This document shows, piece after piece, positions 1-6,295 of a stretch of 7,242 bases of DNA. The position numbers and the translations under genes were made by a program. This DNA comes from Paludibacter sp. (GTDB lineage Bacteria; Bacteroidota; Bacteroidia; Bacteroidales; Paludibacteraceae): positions 1 to 7,242 of the forward strand of contig JAITXR010000286.1 of NCBI GenBank assembly GCA_031284665.1, read 5' to 3'. Position 1 is the first letter of the stretch, and the number at the start of each line of letters is the position of its first letter. The notes under the pieces were generated by a model, which was not told the origin of the DNA, did no database searches, and was given only the letters and a program-made list of their open reading frames with translations.

Positions 1-46
1 TTTTACATTTTACATTATTTTGTCTTTTTATTTTACAAACAACACG

Positions 47-1081
47 ATGATAAACTTTGCAATTGTTGGTTTCGGGCATATCGGGAAACGACATGCTGAA
101 ATGATAAACCAAAATCCTAACGCAAATTTGACCGCAGTAGCCGATATTCTTCCCGCCGAACTTTCGGGTTTTGCAGATAAAAATATCCCGTATTTCAACA
201 GTCTTGATGCTTTGCTGTCAGCCAATTTAAATATTGATGTGGTAAATATCTGTACCCCAAATTATTATCACGCCGACTATGCCATTCAATCGCTTGTGGC
301 GGGTAAAAACGTGGTTGTCGAAAAACCTGTGGCACTACATAATTCTGAGGCTCAGCGGATACTCGAAACTTCGCTCGCCGTAAAGCGAAAAGTTTTCTGC
401 GTAATGCAAAATCGTTATTCGCCGCCTACAATTTGGCTTAAGCAAATAGTTGATAATAAACTACTTGGCAAAATTTATATGGTGGCTGTGAATTGCTTTT
501 GGAATCGCGACGAACGTTATTATACAGGACAAAATTGGCACGGAAATGCCAAACTCGATGGCGGCACGCTTTTTACTCAATTCTCGCATTTTATAGATAT
601 TATTTATTGGCTTTTTGGCGATATAAAAAATATACAAGGAAAATTTAATGATTTCAATCACAGCAATTTAAGCGACTTTGAGGATAGCGGTACTGTGAAT
701 TTTGACTTTGTCGGCGGCGGCGTTGGAGTGTTAAATTATACAACTTCGGTATGGGAGCAAAACCTCGAAAGCAGCATTACCATTATTGGCGAACAGGGTA
801 CAGTAAAAGTTGCCGGTCAATATATGAACGAGGTAATTAGTTGTAATATACGTAATTACACAATGCCGACACTTCCTGCATCGAATCCGCCAAACGATTA
901 CGGATTATACAAAGGCTCGGCGCAAAATCACGGCTATGTAATTCAAAATGTTATAGATACGCTTGTTGATGATAAAAAAATTGCAACTCCTATTTGCGAA
1001 GGCGTTAAAGTTGTGGATATTATCAACCGAATTTATGACGAACGCGATAAACAATGGACAAAAATTTCAGAACAAAAGTAA
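47..1081 (+). CDS. Gfo/Idh/MocA-family NAD(P)-dependent oxidoreductase, likely acting on a sugar or sugar nucleotide
   Basis: This 344-residue protein has the length and layout of the Gfo/Idh/MocA family. An N-terminal Rossmann fold opens with IVGFGHIGKRH (residues 6-16). The family EKP motif is at residues 92-94, with K93 as the expected catalytic or substrate lysine. The C-terminal half carries NRDERYY (153-159) and DGGTLFTQFSHFID (171-184), where H181 is the likely second catalytic residue. That second block resembles WlbA/WbpB-type enzymes, which oxidise C3 of UDP-GlcNAc-derived uronic acids during surface-glycan synthesis; the exact substrate cannot be read from sequence. The ATG at 47 is preferred over an in-frame TTG at 20 because the Rossmann strand begins immediately after it (MINFAIVGFG). 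The stop overlaps the start of the downstream GSCFA gene by 28 bp, so the two are probably co-transcribed and translationally coupled. Any promoter lies mostly outside the window. The family call is firm; the pathway is inferred. Confidence 0.93.
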   Translation: MINFAIVGFGHIGKRHAEMINQNPNANLTAVADILPAELSGFADKNIPYFNSLDALLSANLNIDVVNICTPNYYHADYAIQSLVAGKNVVVEKPVALHNSEAQRILETSLAVKRKVFCVMQNRYSPPTIWLKQIVDNKLLGKIYMVAVNCFWNRDERYYTGQNWHGNAKLDGGTLFTQFSHFIDIIYWLFGDIKNIQGKFNDFNHSNLSDFEDSGTVNFDFVGGGVGVLNYTTSVWEQNLESSITIIGEQGTVKVAGQYMNEVISCNIRNYTMPTLPASNPPNDYGLYKGSAQNHGYVIQNVIDTLVDDKKIATPICEGVKVVDIINRIYDERDKQWTKISEQK

Positions 1082-2004
1082 ATATCAGCCCCTGCGAATG
1101 GAAAATCGATTATCAAAGCAGATTGATTTCTTTCGGCTCGTGTTTCTCGACAAACATTGGCAGCAAGTTGGAAAATGCTTATTTTCAGATAGATGTAAAT
1201 CCATTTGGCGTACTTTTCAATCCGGTTTCGATTGTTGAAAGTATAAAATTGCTACTTAGCAAAACCACGTTTACCGAAAACGATATTTTTGAGGCAAACT
1301 CGCTTTGGAACTCATTTTGTTTCAGCACTTTATTTTCGGACACAACGCTTGAAAACACTTTAAACAAAATTAATTCACGTTTTGTGGCGGCTCAAAATAA
1401 TTTTCAATTATCTGATATTGTGCTTATTACCTTTGGCACTGCGTGGGTTTATGAAGATATTGAATCAGCAGCGGTAGTGGCAAATTGTCATAAATTACCA
1501 AGCAATCGCTTTCGGCGGCGACGACTATCAACGGACGAAATTGTGGCAACTTACAAAGATATTTTGCAACTTTTCCCTCAAAAGAAATTTATTTTTACCG
1601 TCAGTCCCATTCGGCATTTCAAAGATGGGGCTACAGAAAATAATCGCAGTAAAGCGGTGTTATTGCTTGCTATTGAGCAAATTACCGAACAATTTGCCAA
1701 CTCATTTTATTTTCCGGCATACGAAATTGTAAACGACGAATTGCGCGATTACCGTTTTTATTCGCCCGATATGCTGCATCCTTCGACAGTGGCGATTGAT
1801 TATATTTGGGAGCGATTTGGCGAAACTTTTTTCGACAGCACAACTGAACAGACAAAGCAAGAACTCGAGAACTTTTACGCCCAAGTTTCGCATCGTCCAA
1901 TACATCCCAATTCCGAACAATCGAACTTGTTTCGGCAAGATTTAGACAACAAGAAAAAACTTTTGCTCGCTAAATATCCTTTTTTGCGGAGAATGGAGGA
2001 TTGA
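1054..2004 (+). CDS. GSCFA domain-containing protein
   Basis: This 316-residue protein belongs to the GSCFA family, named for a conserved N-terminal motif seen here as SFGSCFSTNIG (residues 26-36). Other conserved-looking blocks are NPFG (49-52), TFGTAWVYE (126-134), NCHKLP (144-149), TVSPIRHFKDG (182-192) and SPDMLHPS (237-244). The pattern Ser29 in GSC plus D239-x-x-H242-P resembles blocks I and V of SGNH hydrolases, so an esterase or acyltransferase-like active site is plausible; that is inference from motif spacing, not a known activity. No signal peptide is visible, so it is probably cytoplasmic. The ATG at 1054 lies inside the end of the upstream oxidoreductase gene. It is required because the family's FRTKVNI-type start lies at residues 5-11 and no other methionine precedes the GSCF motif. 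The overlap suggests a two-gene operon, which would link this protein to sugar modification. Downstream is a strong hairpin terminator. Confidence 0.92.
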   Translation: MDKNFRTKVNISPCEWKIDYQSRLISFGSCFSTNIGSKLENAYFQIDVNPFGVLFNPVSIVESIKLLLSKTTFTENDIFEANSLWNSFCFSTLFSDTTLENTLNKINSRFVAAQNNFQLSDIVLITFGTAWVYEDIESAAVVANCHKLPSNRFRRRRLSTDEIVATYKDILQLFPQKKFIFTVSPIRHFKDGATENNRSKAVLLLAIEQITEQFANSFYFPAYEIVNDELRDYRFYSPDMLHPSTVAIDYIWERFGETFFDSTTEQTKQELENFYAQVSHRPIHPNSEQSNLFRQDLDNKKKLLLAKYPFLRRMED

Positions 2005-2040
2005 AAGCGAATAGCGTATTGTTCTAAAAATCAGCATATA

Positions 2041-2079
2041 AAAAATGTCAAGCAATTTTTGAAATTGTTTGACATTTTT
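2041..2079. terminator. Bidirectional intrinsic terminator between convergent genes
   Basis: A long inverted repeat pairs 2041-2058 with 2062-2079: about 18 bp of stem, a 3-nt loop and a single G-U/A-C type mismatch (C2053 opposite T2068). The core is TGTCAAGCAAT against ATTGTTTGACA. It is A-rich on the left and T-rich on the right, so it can end transcripts from either side. It sits between the GSCFA gene (stop at 2004) and the convergent winged-helix gene (stop at 2106). Confidence 0.85.
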
Positions 2080-2105
2080 ATTTACAAAAAAGTATAATCA
2101 ATATT

Positions 2106-2474
2106 TTATTGAGCAATGATAAGTTTGTGTCCTTTACCGTGATAATTCACAATATTAATATTGCTTTCTTTGCTTAACAGACGGCGTAATTTGCAAATAT
2201 ACACGTCCATACTGCGTGAGGCGCGGAAACTATCTTCGCCCCAAATTGTGTTCAAAATGTCTTTACGTTGAAGAAATGTGTTAGGATTGGCTGCCAACAT
2301 TACAAGTAAGTACGATTCTTTGCTGGTAAGTTTTATGGCTTCTTTCCCGTGTTTTAGCAGGCGATTTTCGACATCAAATGTAAAATTGCCAATTTCATAT
2401 ACTGATATCTTCATTAATTCTCTTAATTTGGGGTTTAATCCTAACAGAACGAGTTTTTCAGTTTCTAATTTCAT
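2106..2474 (-). CDS. Stand-alone OmpR/PhoB-type winged-helix DNA-binding protein (no receiver domain)
   Basis: The 122-residue product is almost entirely a Trans_reg_C winged-helix domain. It begins YEIGNFTFD (26-34), continues through KLTSKESYLLVML (48-60, start of the trans-activation region), and has the recognition-helix segment SRSMDVYICKLRRLL (86-100) and the wing YHGKGHKLI (111-119). These segments closely resemble the C-terminal half of Bacteroidota RprY-like response regulators, but the phosphoacceptor receiver domain of about 120 residues is absent. Only about 20 residues (LVLLGLNPKLREL) precede the domain. The frame stays open upstream to an ATG at 2591, but that extension is lysine-, threonine- and isoleucine-rich and matches no receiver motif, so ATG 2474 is preferred; ATG 2414 is a possible later start. 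The protein should bind DNA, perhaps constitutively or through a partner. It is divergent from the flippase gene and could regulate the shared intergenic region. It may be a genuine small regulator or a decayed response regulator; the clean, conserved domain favours the former. Confidence 0.85.
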   Translation of the reverse strand: MKLETEKLVLLGLNPKLRELMKISVYEIGNFTFDVENRLLKHGKEAIKLTSKESYLLVMLAANPNTFLQRKDILNTIWGEDSFRASRSMDVYICKLRRLLSKESNINIVNYHGKGHKLIIAQ

Positions 2475-2896
2475 TGTTTTTGATTTTAAAATAATTTTTA
2501 ATGTTTTGATTTGGGTATTTTTGGTACTGTTAATTGACCATTTTGTAAAAATTCTTTTTTTTGAAAATCTTGTATAGTTGCTTATCTTCATTTTTCCATC
2601 TAATTTCCATAAACAACTTGAAAAATCTCTAAAAAAAATATGCGTGATATATTTACATTATTTTATTTACAATTACCAAAGTCGAAATATAAACAATTAA
2701 AATGGCAAAAAAGTTTTTTAATAATGCAAATTTTTTGCAGTTTAACGTTATTTAACAAATATAAAATGTAACTTGTTGATAATCAGCAGGGCTGTTTTTT
2801 AGGGATTTTATAAAAAATATCATTAATGAATTATGATAATTGCTTTAAATAAAAAATTTATACCTTTGCTGTCGCTTACAAAAAAACACAAATATT
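2475..2896. other. AT-rich divergent intergenic region with small palindromes
   Basis: This 422-bp gap between the winged-helix gene (-) and the flippase gene (+) shows no convincing coding sequence. It is strongly AT-rich. It holds a short inverted repeat TGCAAA-TTT-TTTGCA (2725-2739) and a perfect 10-bp palindrome TCATTAATGA (2820-2829), which lies just upstream of the predicted flippase promoter and could be an operator. I found no promoter matching the Bacteroidota consensus with proper spacing for the minus-strand gene; the best -7 match on that strand (2756-2763, CAAATATA as read on +) lacks a -33 box and lies far from the start. Confidence 0.5.
2840..2868 (+). promoter_or_regulatory. 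Bacteroidota-type promoter of the flippase gene
   Basis: A TTG at 2840-2842 is followed after 18 nt by TACCTTTG at 2861-2868. This fits the Bacteroidota sigma-ABfr consensus (TTTG, about 19 nt, TAnnTTTG), with a complete -7 element. Transcription would begin a few bases after 2870, giving a leader of roughly 20-25 nt before the ATG at 2897. Confidence 0.75.
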
Positions 2897-4390
2897 ATGC
2901 CCGAAAAACAGATAAAAACTCTTGCCAAAGAAACTGCAATTTATGGTATTAGCAGTATTTTAGGGAAATTCATTAACTGGCTGCTCGTCCCGCTTTACAC
3001 CTATGTGCTCGCAAGTAGTGCAGATTATGGTGTGGTTACAAATCTATATGCTTGGACTGCTTTGTTGCTGGTAATTCTTACTTACGGAATGGAAACCGGC
3101 TTTTTCCGTTTTGCTAACGATAACGCCGAAAATTCAGGCGCAGTTTATACTACTTCGCTGATTTCTATAGGGATTACGTCAATATTATTTGCGATTGTGG
3201 TGATGTTGTTTCGCCACAGTTTTGCCGCAATGCTTGGCTACGAAAAGTTTCCGGAATATATTGCAATGCTTGGCGTGATTGTAGCAATCGATGCCTTTGC
3301 GTCAATTCCGTTTGCTTATCTGCGTTTCAAAAAACGCCCTGTGAAATTTGCTGCGCTAAAACTGCTTTTTGTCGCGCTAAATGTGGCTTTTAACTTGTTT
3401 TTCTTGGTTGCTTGTCCGGCAATTGCCAAAACTTCGCCAACGCTAATTGATTGGTTTTACCGACCCGATTATGGAGTAGGTTATGTGTTTGTGTCAAATA
3501 TTCTTTCCACAGCCATTCAAACTCTATTTTTGTTGCCATATATTTTTGCCGAAAAACTCGATTTCCGTTTTACGCTTTTGCGCAGAATACTGAGATATTC
3601 ATTGCCTCTGCTTGTGCTTGGCATTGCTGGAATTATGAATCAAACTCTTGACAAAATTCTTTATCCGCATTTGGTAAGTGGCGCAAAAGGTGCTGCCGAA
3701 CTTGGTATTTACGGCGCAACATCAAAACTTGCACTTATTATGCTGATGTTTACTCAGGCGTTTCGTTATGCTTACGAGCCGTTTATTTTTGCCAAAAATA
3801 AGGATAAAAACAGCGTTCAAGCATACGCTGATGCGATGAAATTTTTCGTGATTTTTTCGCTGCTGATTTTCTTGGGAATGGTACTTTATATTGATGTTAT
3901 AAAATATGCAATCGCGCCGGAATACTGGAGTGGATTGGGAGTAGTGCCTATTATTTTGGTATCGTTTATATTTCAGGGGATTTTTTTCAACCTTTCGCTG
4001 TGGTATAAACTCAGCGACCGCACAATGGTTGGGGCTATTATTTCGATTATTGGCACGATAGTAATAGTTGCCGGAAATTTATGGCTTGTGCCGCGCTATG
4101 GCTTTTATGGCTGCGCGTGGGCGGAATTTGCCTGCTATGGTTTAATTATGCTGATTTCATATTTTTGGGGGCGGAAAGTGATGCCTGTTCCGTATAATCT
4201 CAAATCGATTGGATTTTATCTGATAGTAGCGATAGCCATTTACATTGTCAGCCAAAACATAAATTATAACTCGCTGATAACAAATTTGTTCCTGAAAAGT
4301 ATTTTGCTTATTGCCTTTTTGACATTAATTGTTCATCAAGATTTACCGCTCAAAAATATTCCAATAATCAATCGTTTTGTAAAACGATAG
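2897..4390 (+). CDS. Oligosaccharide flippase / polysaccharide biosynthesis membrane protein (Wzx-like, MOP superfamily)
   Basis: This 497-residue, highly hydrophobic protein has the length and roughly 14 membrane segments of Wzx/MATE-like lipid-linked oligosaccharide flippases. Segments are visible near residues 15-37, 50-64, 84-105, 122-143, 152-173, 195-215, 233-250, 270-290, 313-335, 346-366, 378-398, 405-425, 437-453 and 462-480. The amphipathic start (LAKETAIYGISSILGKFINW) and the AFRYAYEPFIFAKNKDK segment (288-304) are typical of Bacteroidota members. It should move an undecaprenyl-linked glycan across the inner membrane. The ATG at 2897 follows a good Bacteroidota promoter with a short leader; there is no obvious Shine-Dalgarno site, as is usual in this phylum. 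The gene is alone on its strand, and no glycosyltransferase, polymerase or ligase gene is nearby, so its glycan is unknown. Its stop lies 6 bp from that of the convergent RNase H gene. Confidence 0.92.
   Translation: MPEKQIKTLAKETAIYGISSILGKFINWLLVPLYTYVLASSADYGVVTNLYAWTALLLVILTYGMETGFFRFANDNAENSGAVYTTSLISIGITSILFAIVVMLFRHSFAAMLGYEKFPEYIAMLGVIVAIDAFASIPFAYLRFKKRPVKFAALKLLFVALNVAFNLFFLVACPAIAKTSPTLIDWFYRPDYGVGYVFVSNILSTAIQTLFLLPYIFAEKLDFRFTLLRRILRYSLPLLVLGIAGIMNQTLDKILYPHLVSGAKGAAELGIYGATSKLALIMLMFTQAFRYAYEPFIFAKNKDKNSVQAYADAMKFFVIFSLLIFLGMVLYIDVIKYAIAPEYWSGLGVVPIILVSFIFQGIFFNLSLWYKLSDRTMVGAIISIIGTIVIVAGNLWLVPRYGFYGCAWAEFACYGLIMLISYFWGRKVMPVPYNLKSIGFYLIVAIAIYIVSQNINYNSLITNLFLKSILLIAFLTLIVHQDLPLKNIPIINRFVKR
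4371..4388. terminator. Perfect inverted repeat at the flippase / RNase H convergence, possible terminator
   Basis: ATCGTTTT and AAAACGAT form an 8-bp perfect stem with a GT loop, ending inside the flippase stop codon. A run of six T's begins about 13 nt downstream on the + strand (4401-4406). Because the two convergent genes are only 6 bp apart, any terminator must overlap coding sequence, and this is the only clear hairpin there. The long gap to the T-run weakens the call. Confidence 0.35.
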
Positions 4391-4396
4391 TGCGCC

Positions 4397-5026
4397 TTAA
4401 TTTTTTCGCCCAAAATCGGCAGGAATTTCGCCCCACGCTTCGGTTTCCCATTTGAGAACAGGGTTTGGATATGTATTTTCGGCAAGCCATTTTTCAGCGC
4501 GAGCAATAACCTCAAAAAGTTTAGCATTTTGTCGGGTCGCAGTATGTTTAGTATTGCACTTTTTGGCATTTACCCATTCGATTGCATATTTGCTATCGGA
4601 ATACACGGGCAAAGCGTTATTTTGCTGTTTGAGTAACGCCAAAGCGTGCACAATTGCCAGAAATTCACCGATATTATTTGTGCCATCTTCAAATCCTTTG
4701 TGAAAAATTTGTTCACTACTATCTGTTTTCACGCCGCGATATTCCATTTTCCCTGGATTTCCACTGCACGCCGCATCCACCGAAATACTGTTTGTATCAG
4801 GCACTCCGAATTTTGATTTTGCAGTAGCATCCATAGTTTTCCAACTTTTTTTCACACCCACATAATTTTCGTGTGGCGACAAAAATGCCCGCATCGCCTC
4901 TTCACGACTGCCAAAACTCATATATTTGGCATCCGTAAAACCGTGTATTTGTTTTTTACACTCATCCCAAGTGTTATATACTCCCGGCTCTTCGCCTTCC
5001 CAGACAACGTAATATTTTTGTTTCAT
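4397..5026 (-). CDS. rnhA: Ribonuclease H (RNase HI) with N-terminal viroplasmin/hybrid-binding domain
   Basis: This 209-residue enzyme hydrolyses the RNA strand of RNA-DNA hybrids, such as R-loops and replication primers. Residues 1-50 (KYYVVWEGEEPGVYNTWDEC, then FTDAKYMSFGSREEAMRAF) form the caulimovirus viroplasmin-type hybrid-binding domain found in eukaryotic RNase H1 and many Bacteroidota and Firmicutes enzymes. The catalytic domain follows from about residue 80 and has all four acidic residues: D84 in SVDAACSGNPG, E121 in NNIGEFLAI, D144 in YSDSKYAI and D204 in IPADFGRKN. The length is normal for this two-domain type, and nothing suggests inactivation. The ATG at 5026 fits the conserved N-terminus. 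No Bacteroidota promoter is evident upstream; instead a 9-bp tandem repeat starts 28 bp before the start codon, where promoter elements would be expected. The gene converges tightly with the flippase gene. Confidence 0.95.
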   Translation of the reverse strand: MKQKYYVVWEGEEPGVYNTWDECKKQIHGFTDAKYMSFGSREEAMRAFLSPHENYVGVKKSWKTMDATAKSKFGVPDTNSISVDAACSGNPGKMEYRGVKTDSSEQIFHKGFEDGTNNIGEFLAIVHALALLKQQNNALPVYSDSKYAIEWVNAKKCNTKHTATRQNAKLFEVIARAEKWLAENTYPNPVLKWETEAWGEIPADFGRKN

Positions 5027-5054
5027 TTTTTTGTTTTGTTTAGCACGCAGTTTT

Positions 5055-5093
5055 TTTGAATAGTTTGAATAGTTTGAATAGTTTGAATAGTTT
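5055..5093. repeat. 9-bp tandem repeat, four copies of TTTGAATAG
   Basis: Four perfect copies of TTTGAATAG run 5055-5063, 5064-5072, 5073-5081 and 5082-5090, followed by a partial TTT. The array lies 28-66 bp upstream of the RNase H start codon on the minus strand, where its promoter should be. Slippage could change promoter spacing. On the other side it borders the repeat-rich accessory region. Confidence 0.95.
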
Positions 5094-5115
5094 ATAAAGT
5101 GGAACTTCGTCTGTG

Positions 5116-5152
5116 AGTCCCGTCATTCTTGGTAAACCAAAAATGATGGACT
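5116..5152. repeat. Long hairpin (imperfect inverted repeat)
   Basis: The left arm 5116-5133 pairs with the right arm 5136-5152. AGTCC matches GGACT at the base, and TCATTCTTGGT matches ACCAAAAATGA near the tip, with one bulged base, one wobble pair and one mismatch. There is no T-run beside it, so it is unlikely to be a simple terminator. It could be a REP-like or mobile-element end. Confidence 0.75.
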
Positions 5153-5181
5153 GAACTTGCTGTTCTTCTTCATTAATCTAA

Positions 5182-5222
5182 ATGAATAACGTATATGTTG
5201 CCTAAAGCACCGCCCGAAGGGC
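5182..5222. repeat. Repeat A, copy 1 (direct repeat of 7168-7208)
   Basis: This 41-bp sequence recurs in the same orientation at 7168-7208 with 39/41 identity and no gaps. It contains AACGTATATGTTGCCTAAA and ends in a GCCC-GAA-GGGC mini-hairpin (on the minus strand a GCCC-TTC-GGGC hairpin, in which TTCG could form a tetraloop). Here it is the left half of a longer palindrome (5187-5263). Together the two copies bracket almost 2 kb holding all three exported ORFs. Confidence 0.9.
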
Positions 5223-5263
5223 TTTTAGGTACAACGTACGACAATCAAAAAAACATATACTTA
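5187..5263. repeat. Palindromic element around repeat A copy 1, MITE-like or attC-like
   Basis: Nested inverted repeats are present. The outer arms TAACGTATATGTT (5187-5199) match AACATATAC-TTA (5252-5263) with one base missing. Inside, GTTG (5197-5200) pairs with CAAC (5232-5235), CCTAAA (5201-5206) with TTTAGG (5224-5229), and GCCC (5212-5215) with GGGC (5219-5222). The whole is a folded unit of about 77 bp with no coding capacity. This suits a small non-autonomous mobile element or a recombination site. The integron core GTTRRRY is not met: the corresponding minus-strand sequence is TTTAGGC. Confidence 0.6.
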
Positions 5264-5298
5264 CGACAAATGGAAATTATTGAAATTTCATCCCAGTT

Positions 5299-5400
5299 TG
5301 GCGCAATTCCCGACACCTCGGGATAAATTTTGCAACTTGTGCCTGTACGATACTAATAATCAGATATTTGCCAACATCGCGATTATAGATAGGCGCGAGC
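5299..5400. repeat. Repeat B, copy 1
   Basis: The first 45 bp (5299-5343) match 7013-7057 at 43/45 without gaps. They fold as GGCGCAA ... TTGTGCC around an inner TCCCGA-CACC-TCGGGA hairpin, with a one-sided loop TAAATTTTGCAA. The part 5328-5400 aligns without gaps to 6377-6449 in copy 2 at about 59/73, ending at a shared GCGAGC. The 3' end of the small ORF 5383-5562 reads into this repeat. Confidence 0.85.
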
Positions 5401-5562
5401 AGATTTCGATTCGTTTATCGTTTTACATATTTCAAATCTGCAACTGTCTAAGACTGATAAATAATAACCGTTAACTTCATATACACTATTTGTTTTAGCA
5501 TTCTGTGCTATCGGACTTGCAACATACAGTAAGTATATAAGACTGAAAAATAAATTTCTCAT
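5383..5562 (-). CDS. Short putative secreted peptide, possibly truncated by repeat B
   Basis: I do not recognise this 59-residue ORF. From the ATG at 5562 it begins MRNLFFSLIYLLYVASPIAQNA, a good signal peptide with probable cleavage after a small residue near position 19-22. About 37 residues follow (VYEVNGYYLSVLDSCRFEICKTIN...). The last dozen residues (ESKSARAYL and neighbours) are encoded by or next to repeat B copy 1, whose shared block ends at 5400, so the natural C-terminus may have been lost to a repeat insertion. The frame is open upstream to the stop codon of the lipoprotein gene, and a GTG at 5637 would add 25 residues, but that would bury the signal peptide. It may be a real small exported protein or a remnant. 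Confidence 0.4.
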   Translation of the reverse strand: MRNLFFSLIYLLYVASPIAQNAKTNSVYEVNGYYLSVLDSCRFEICKTINESKSARAYL

Positions 5563-5679
5563 ATTCAGTAGTTTTAATAATCTCCAATTATCTATTTGTG
5601 GCAATGGAGGCGACCATTGACGTATAAAATCAGGCACATCAAATACGGATATTCTTCCCGGAGAGTATTTATTTTTTTA
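5563..5679 (-). pseudogene. Open coding-like stretch between the lipoprotein stop and the small ORF, possible gene remnant
   Basis: Read on the minus strand directly after the TAA at 5682-5680, the same frame stays open for 39 codons to the ATG at 5562. It contains YSPGRISVFDVP and RQWSPPLPQIDNWRLL, which look more like protein than random AT-rich spacer because of their Trp and Pro content. There is no start of its own apart from a GTG at 5637. It could be the tail of a lost gene, or once part of one longer ORF with its neighbours. Evidence is compositional only. Confidence 0.25.
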
Positions 5680-6267
5680 TTATGGCTGATAAAACAATAC
5701 AAATATTCTAAGTGGCTCGTACCATACAAACAAGCCCTCTCTTGACTCGGGATGTCCCCATTCAATAAGACATCCTTTGTGATTTAATAAATATTGTTTA
5801 TATATTTCCTTATCAATGGCATAACCCCTATGCTTTAAATCATTATATCCAAAATCAACACAAATACTCCATAAATCCTGAAAATCACTAATATTATAAA
5901 TATTAGGTAAGGAATGATTGATACTATAAGTTATCCATTCCTGTTCAAATTCTGTGAAATATTTTAAATTTTCTGACCAGATAGTATCATTGTTTTTAAT
6001 CCATTTGTAAAAAATATAAATAGTATCAGATTTTAAATATACTTGTGTTGATATTGTATCTATTTCAATATCACTTTCAATACTACATAACAAATACATA
6101 GTTGTATCAAAATGTACATTTTGCGATTGCTGCTGTACAATAGAATCTTGAAATATATTCTTTTGTACAGTATCATTATCGGATGTAATTGATTCCTGTG
6201 TTGTATGATAATTGCAAGCAAACAACATATTTGCCGCTACAAAAAACAATAATTTTATTTTGTTCAT
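5680..6267 (-). CDS. Putative lipoprotein of unknown function
   Basis: The 195-residue product starts MNKIKLLFFVAANMLFACNY, a typical lipoprotein signal with lipobox LFAC and Cys18 as the lipidated residue, so it is probably anchored in the inner or outer membrane facing the periplasm. A low-complexity, polar Ser/Thr/Gln/Asp linker follows (about residues 19-55), then a region rich in aromatic and beta-prone residues (YLKSDTIYIFYKWIKNNDTIW) and a C-terminal part with HKGCLIEWGHPESREGLFVWYEP (residues 166-188). I recognise no family. The frame is open to 6399, but that extension is made of repeat B copy 2 (translating to LQNLYRGLPTCPDVSR and so on), so ATG 6267, which gives the clean signal peptide, is chosen. 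Repeat B copy 2 occupies its upstream region and may carry or displace its promoter. Codon use is more AT-rich than in the left-hand genes, consistent with an accessory gene. Confidence 0.75.
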   Translation of the reverse strand: MNKIKLLFFVAANMLFACNYHTTQESITSDNDTVQKNIFQDSIVQQQSQNVHFDTTMYLLCSIESDIEIDTISTQVYLKSDTIYIFYKWIKNNDTIWSENLKYFTEFEQEWITYSINHSLPNIYNISDFQDLWSICVDFGYNDLKHRGYAIDKEIYKQYLLNHKGCLIEWGHPESREGLFVWYEPLRIFVLFYQP

Positions 6268-6295
6268 ATTTCCTAAAATAAGTTTTTGACCCCGT

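Noticed and set aside
20..46. TTG start nine codons upstream of the oxidoreductase ATG
   Set aside because: The added residues do not fit the family N-terminus, and the ATG at 47 directly precedes the Rossmann strand.
2475..2591. N-terminal extension of the winged-helix gene to ATG 2591
   Set aside because: The extension is low-complexity and lacks receiver-domain motifs; it reads like AT-rich intergenic DNA.
5055..5093. CRISPR-like array
   Set aside because: The repeats are 9 bp and contiguous with no spacers, and no cas gene is present.
5182..5263. Repeat A as a true integron attC site
   Set aside because: The core GTTRRRY / RYYYAAC consensus is not met and no integrase is visible; kept only as attC-like in shape.
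5280..5474. 64-codon plus-strand ORF
   Set aside because: It is translated repeat B plus the antisense of the small secreted ORF, with no protein-like features.
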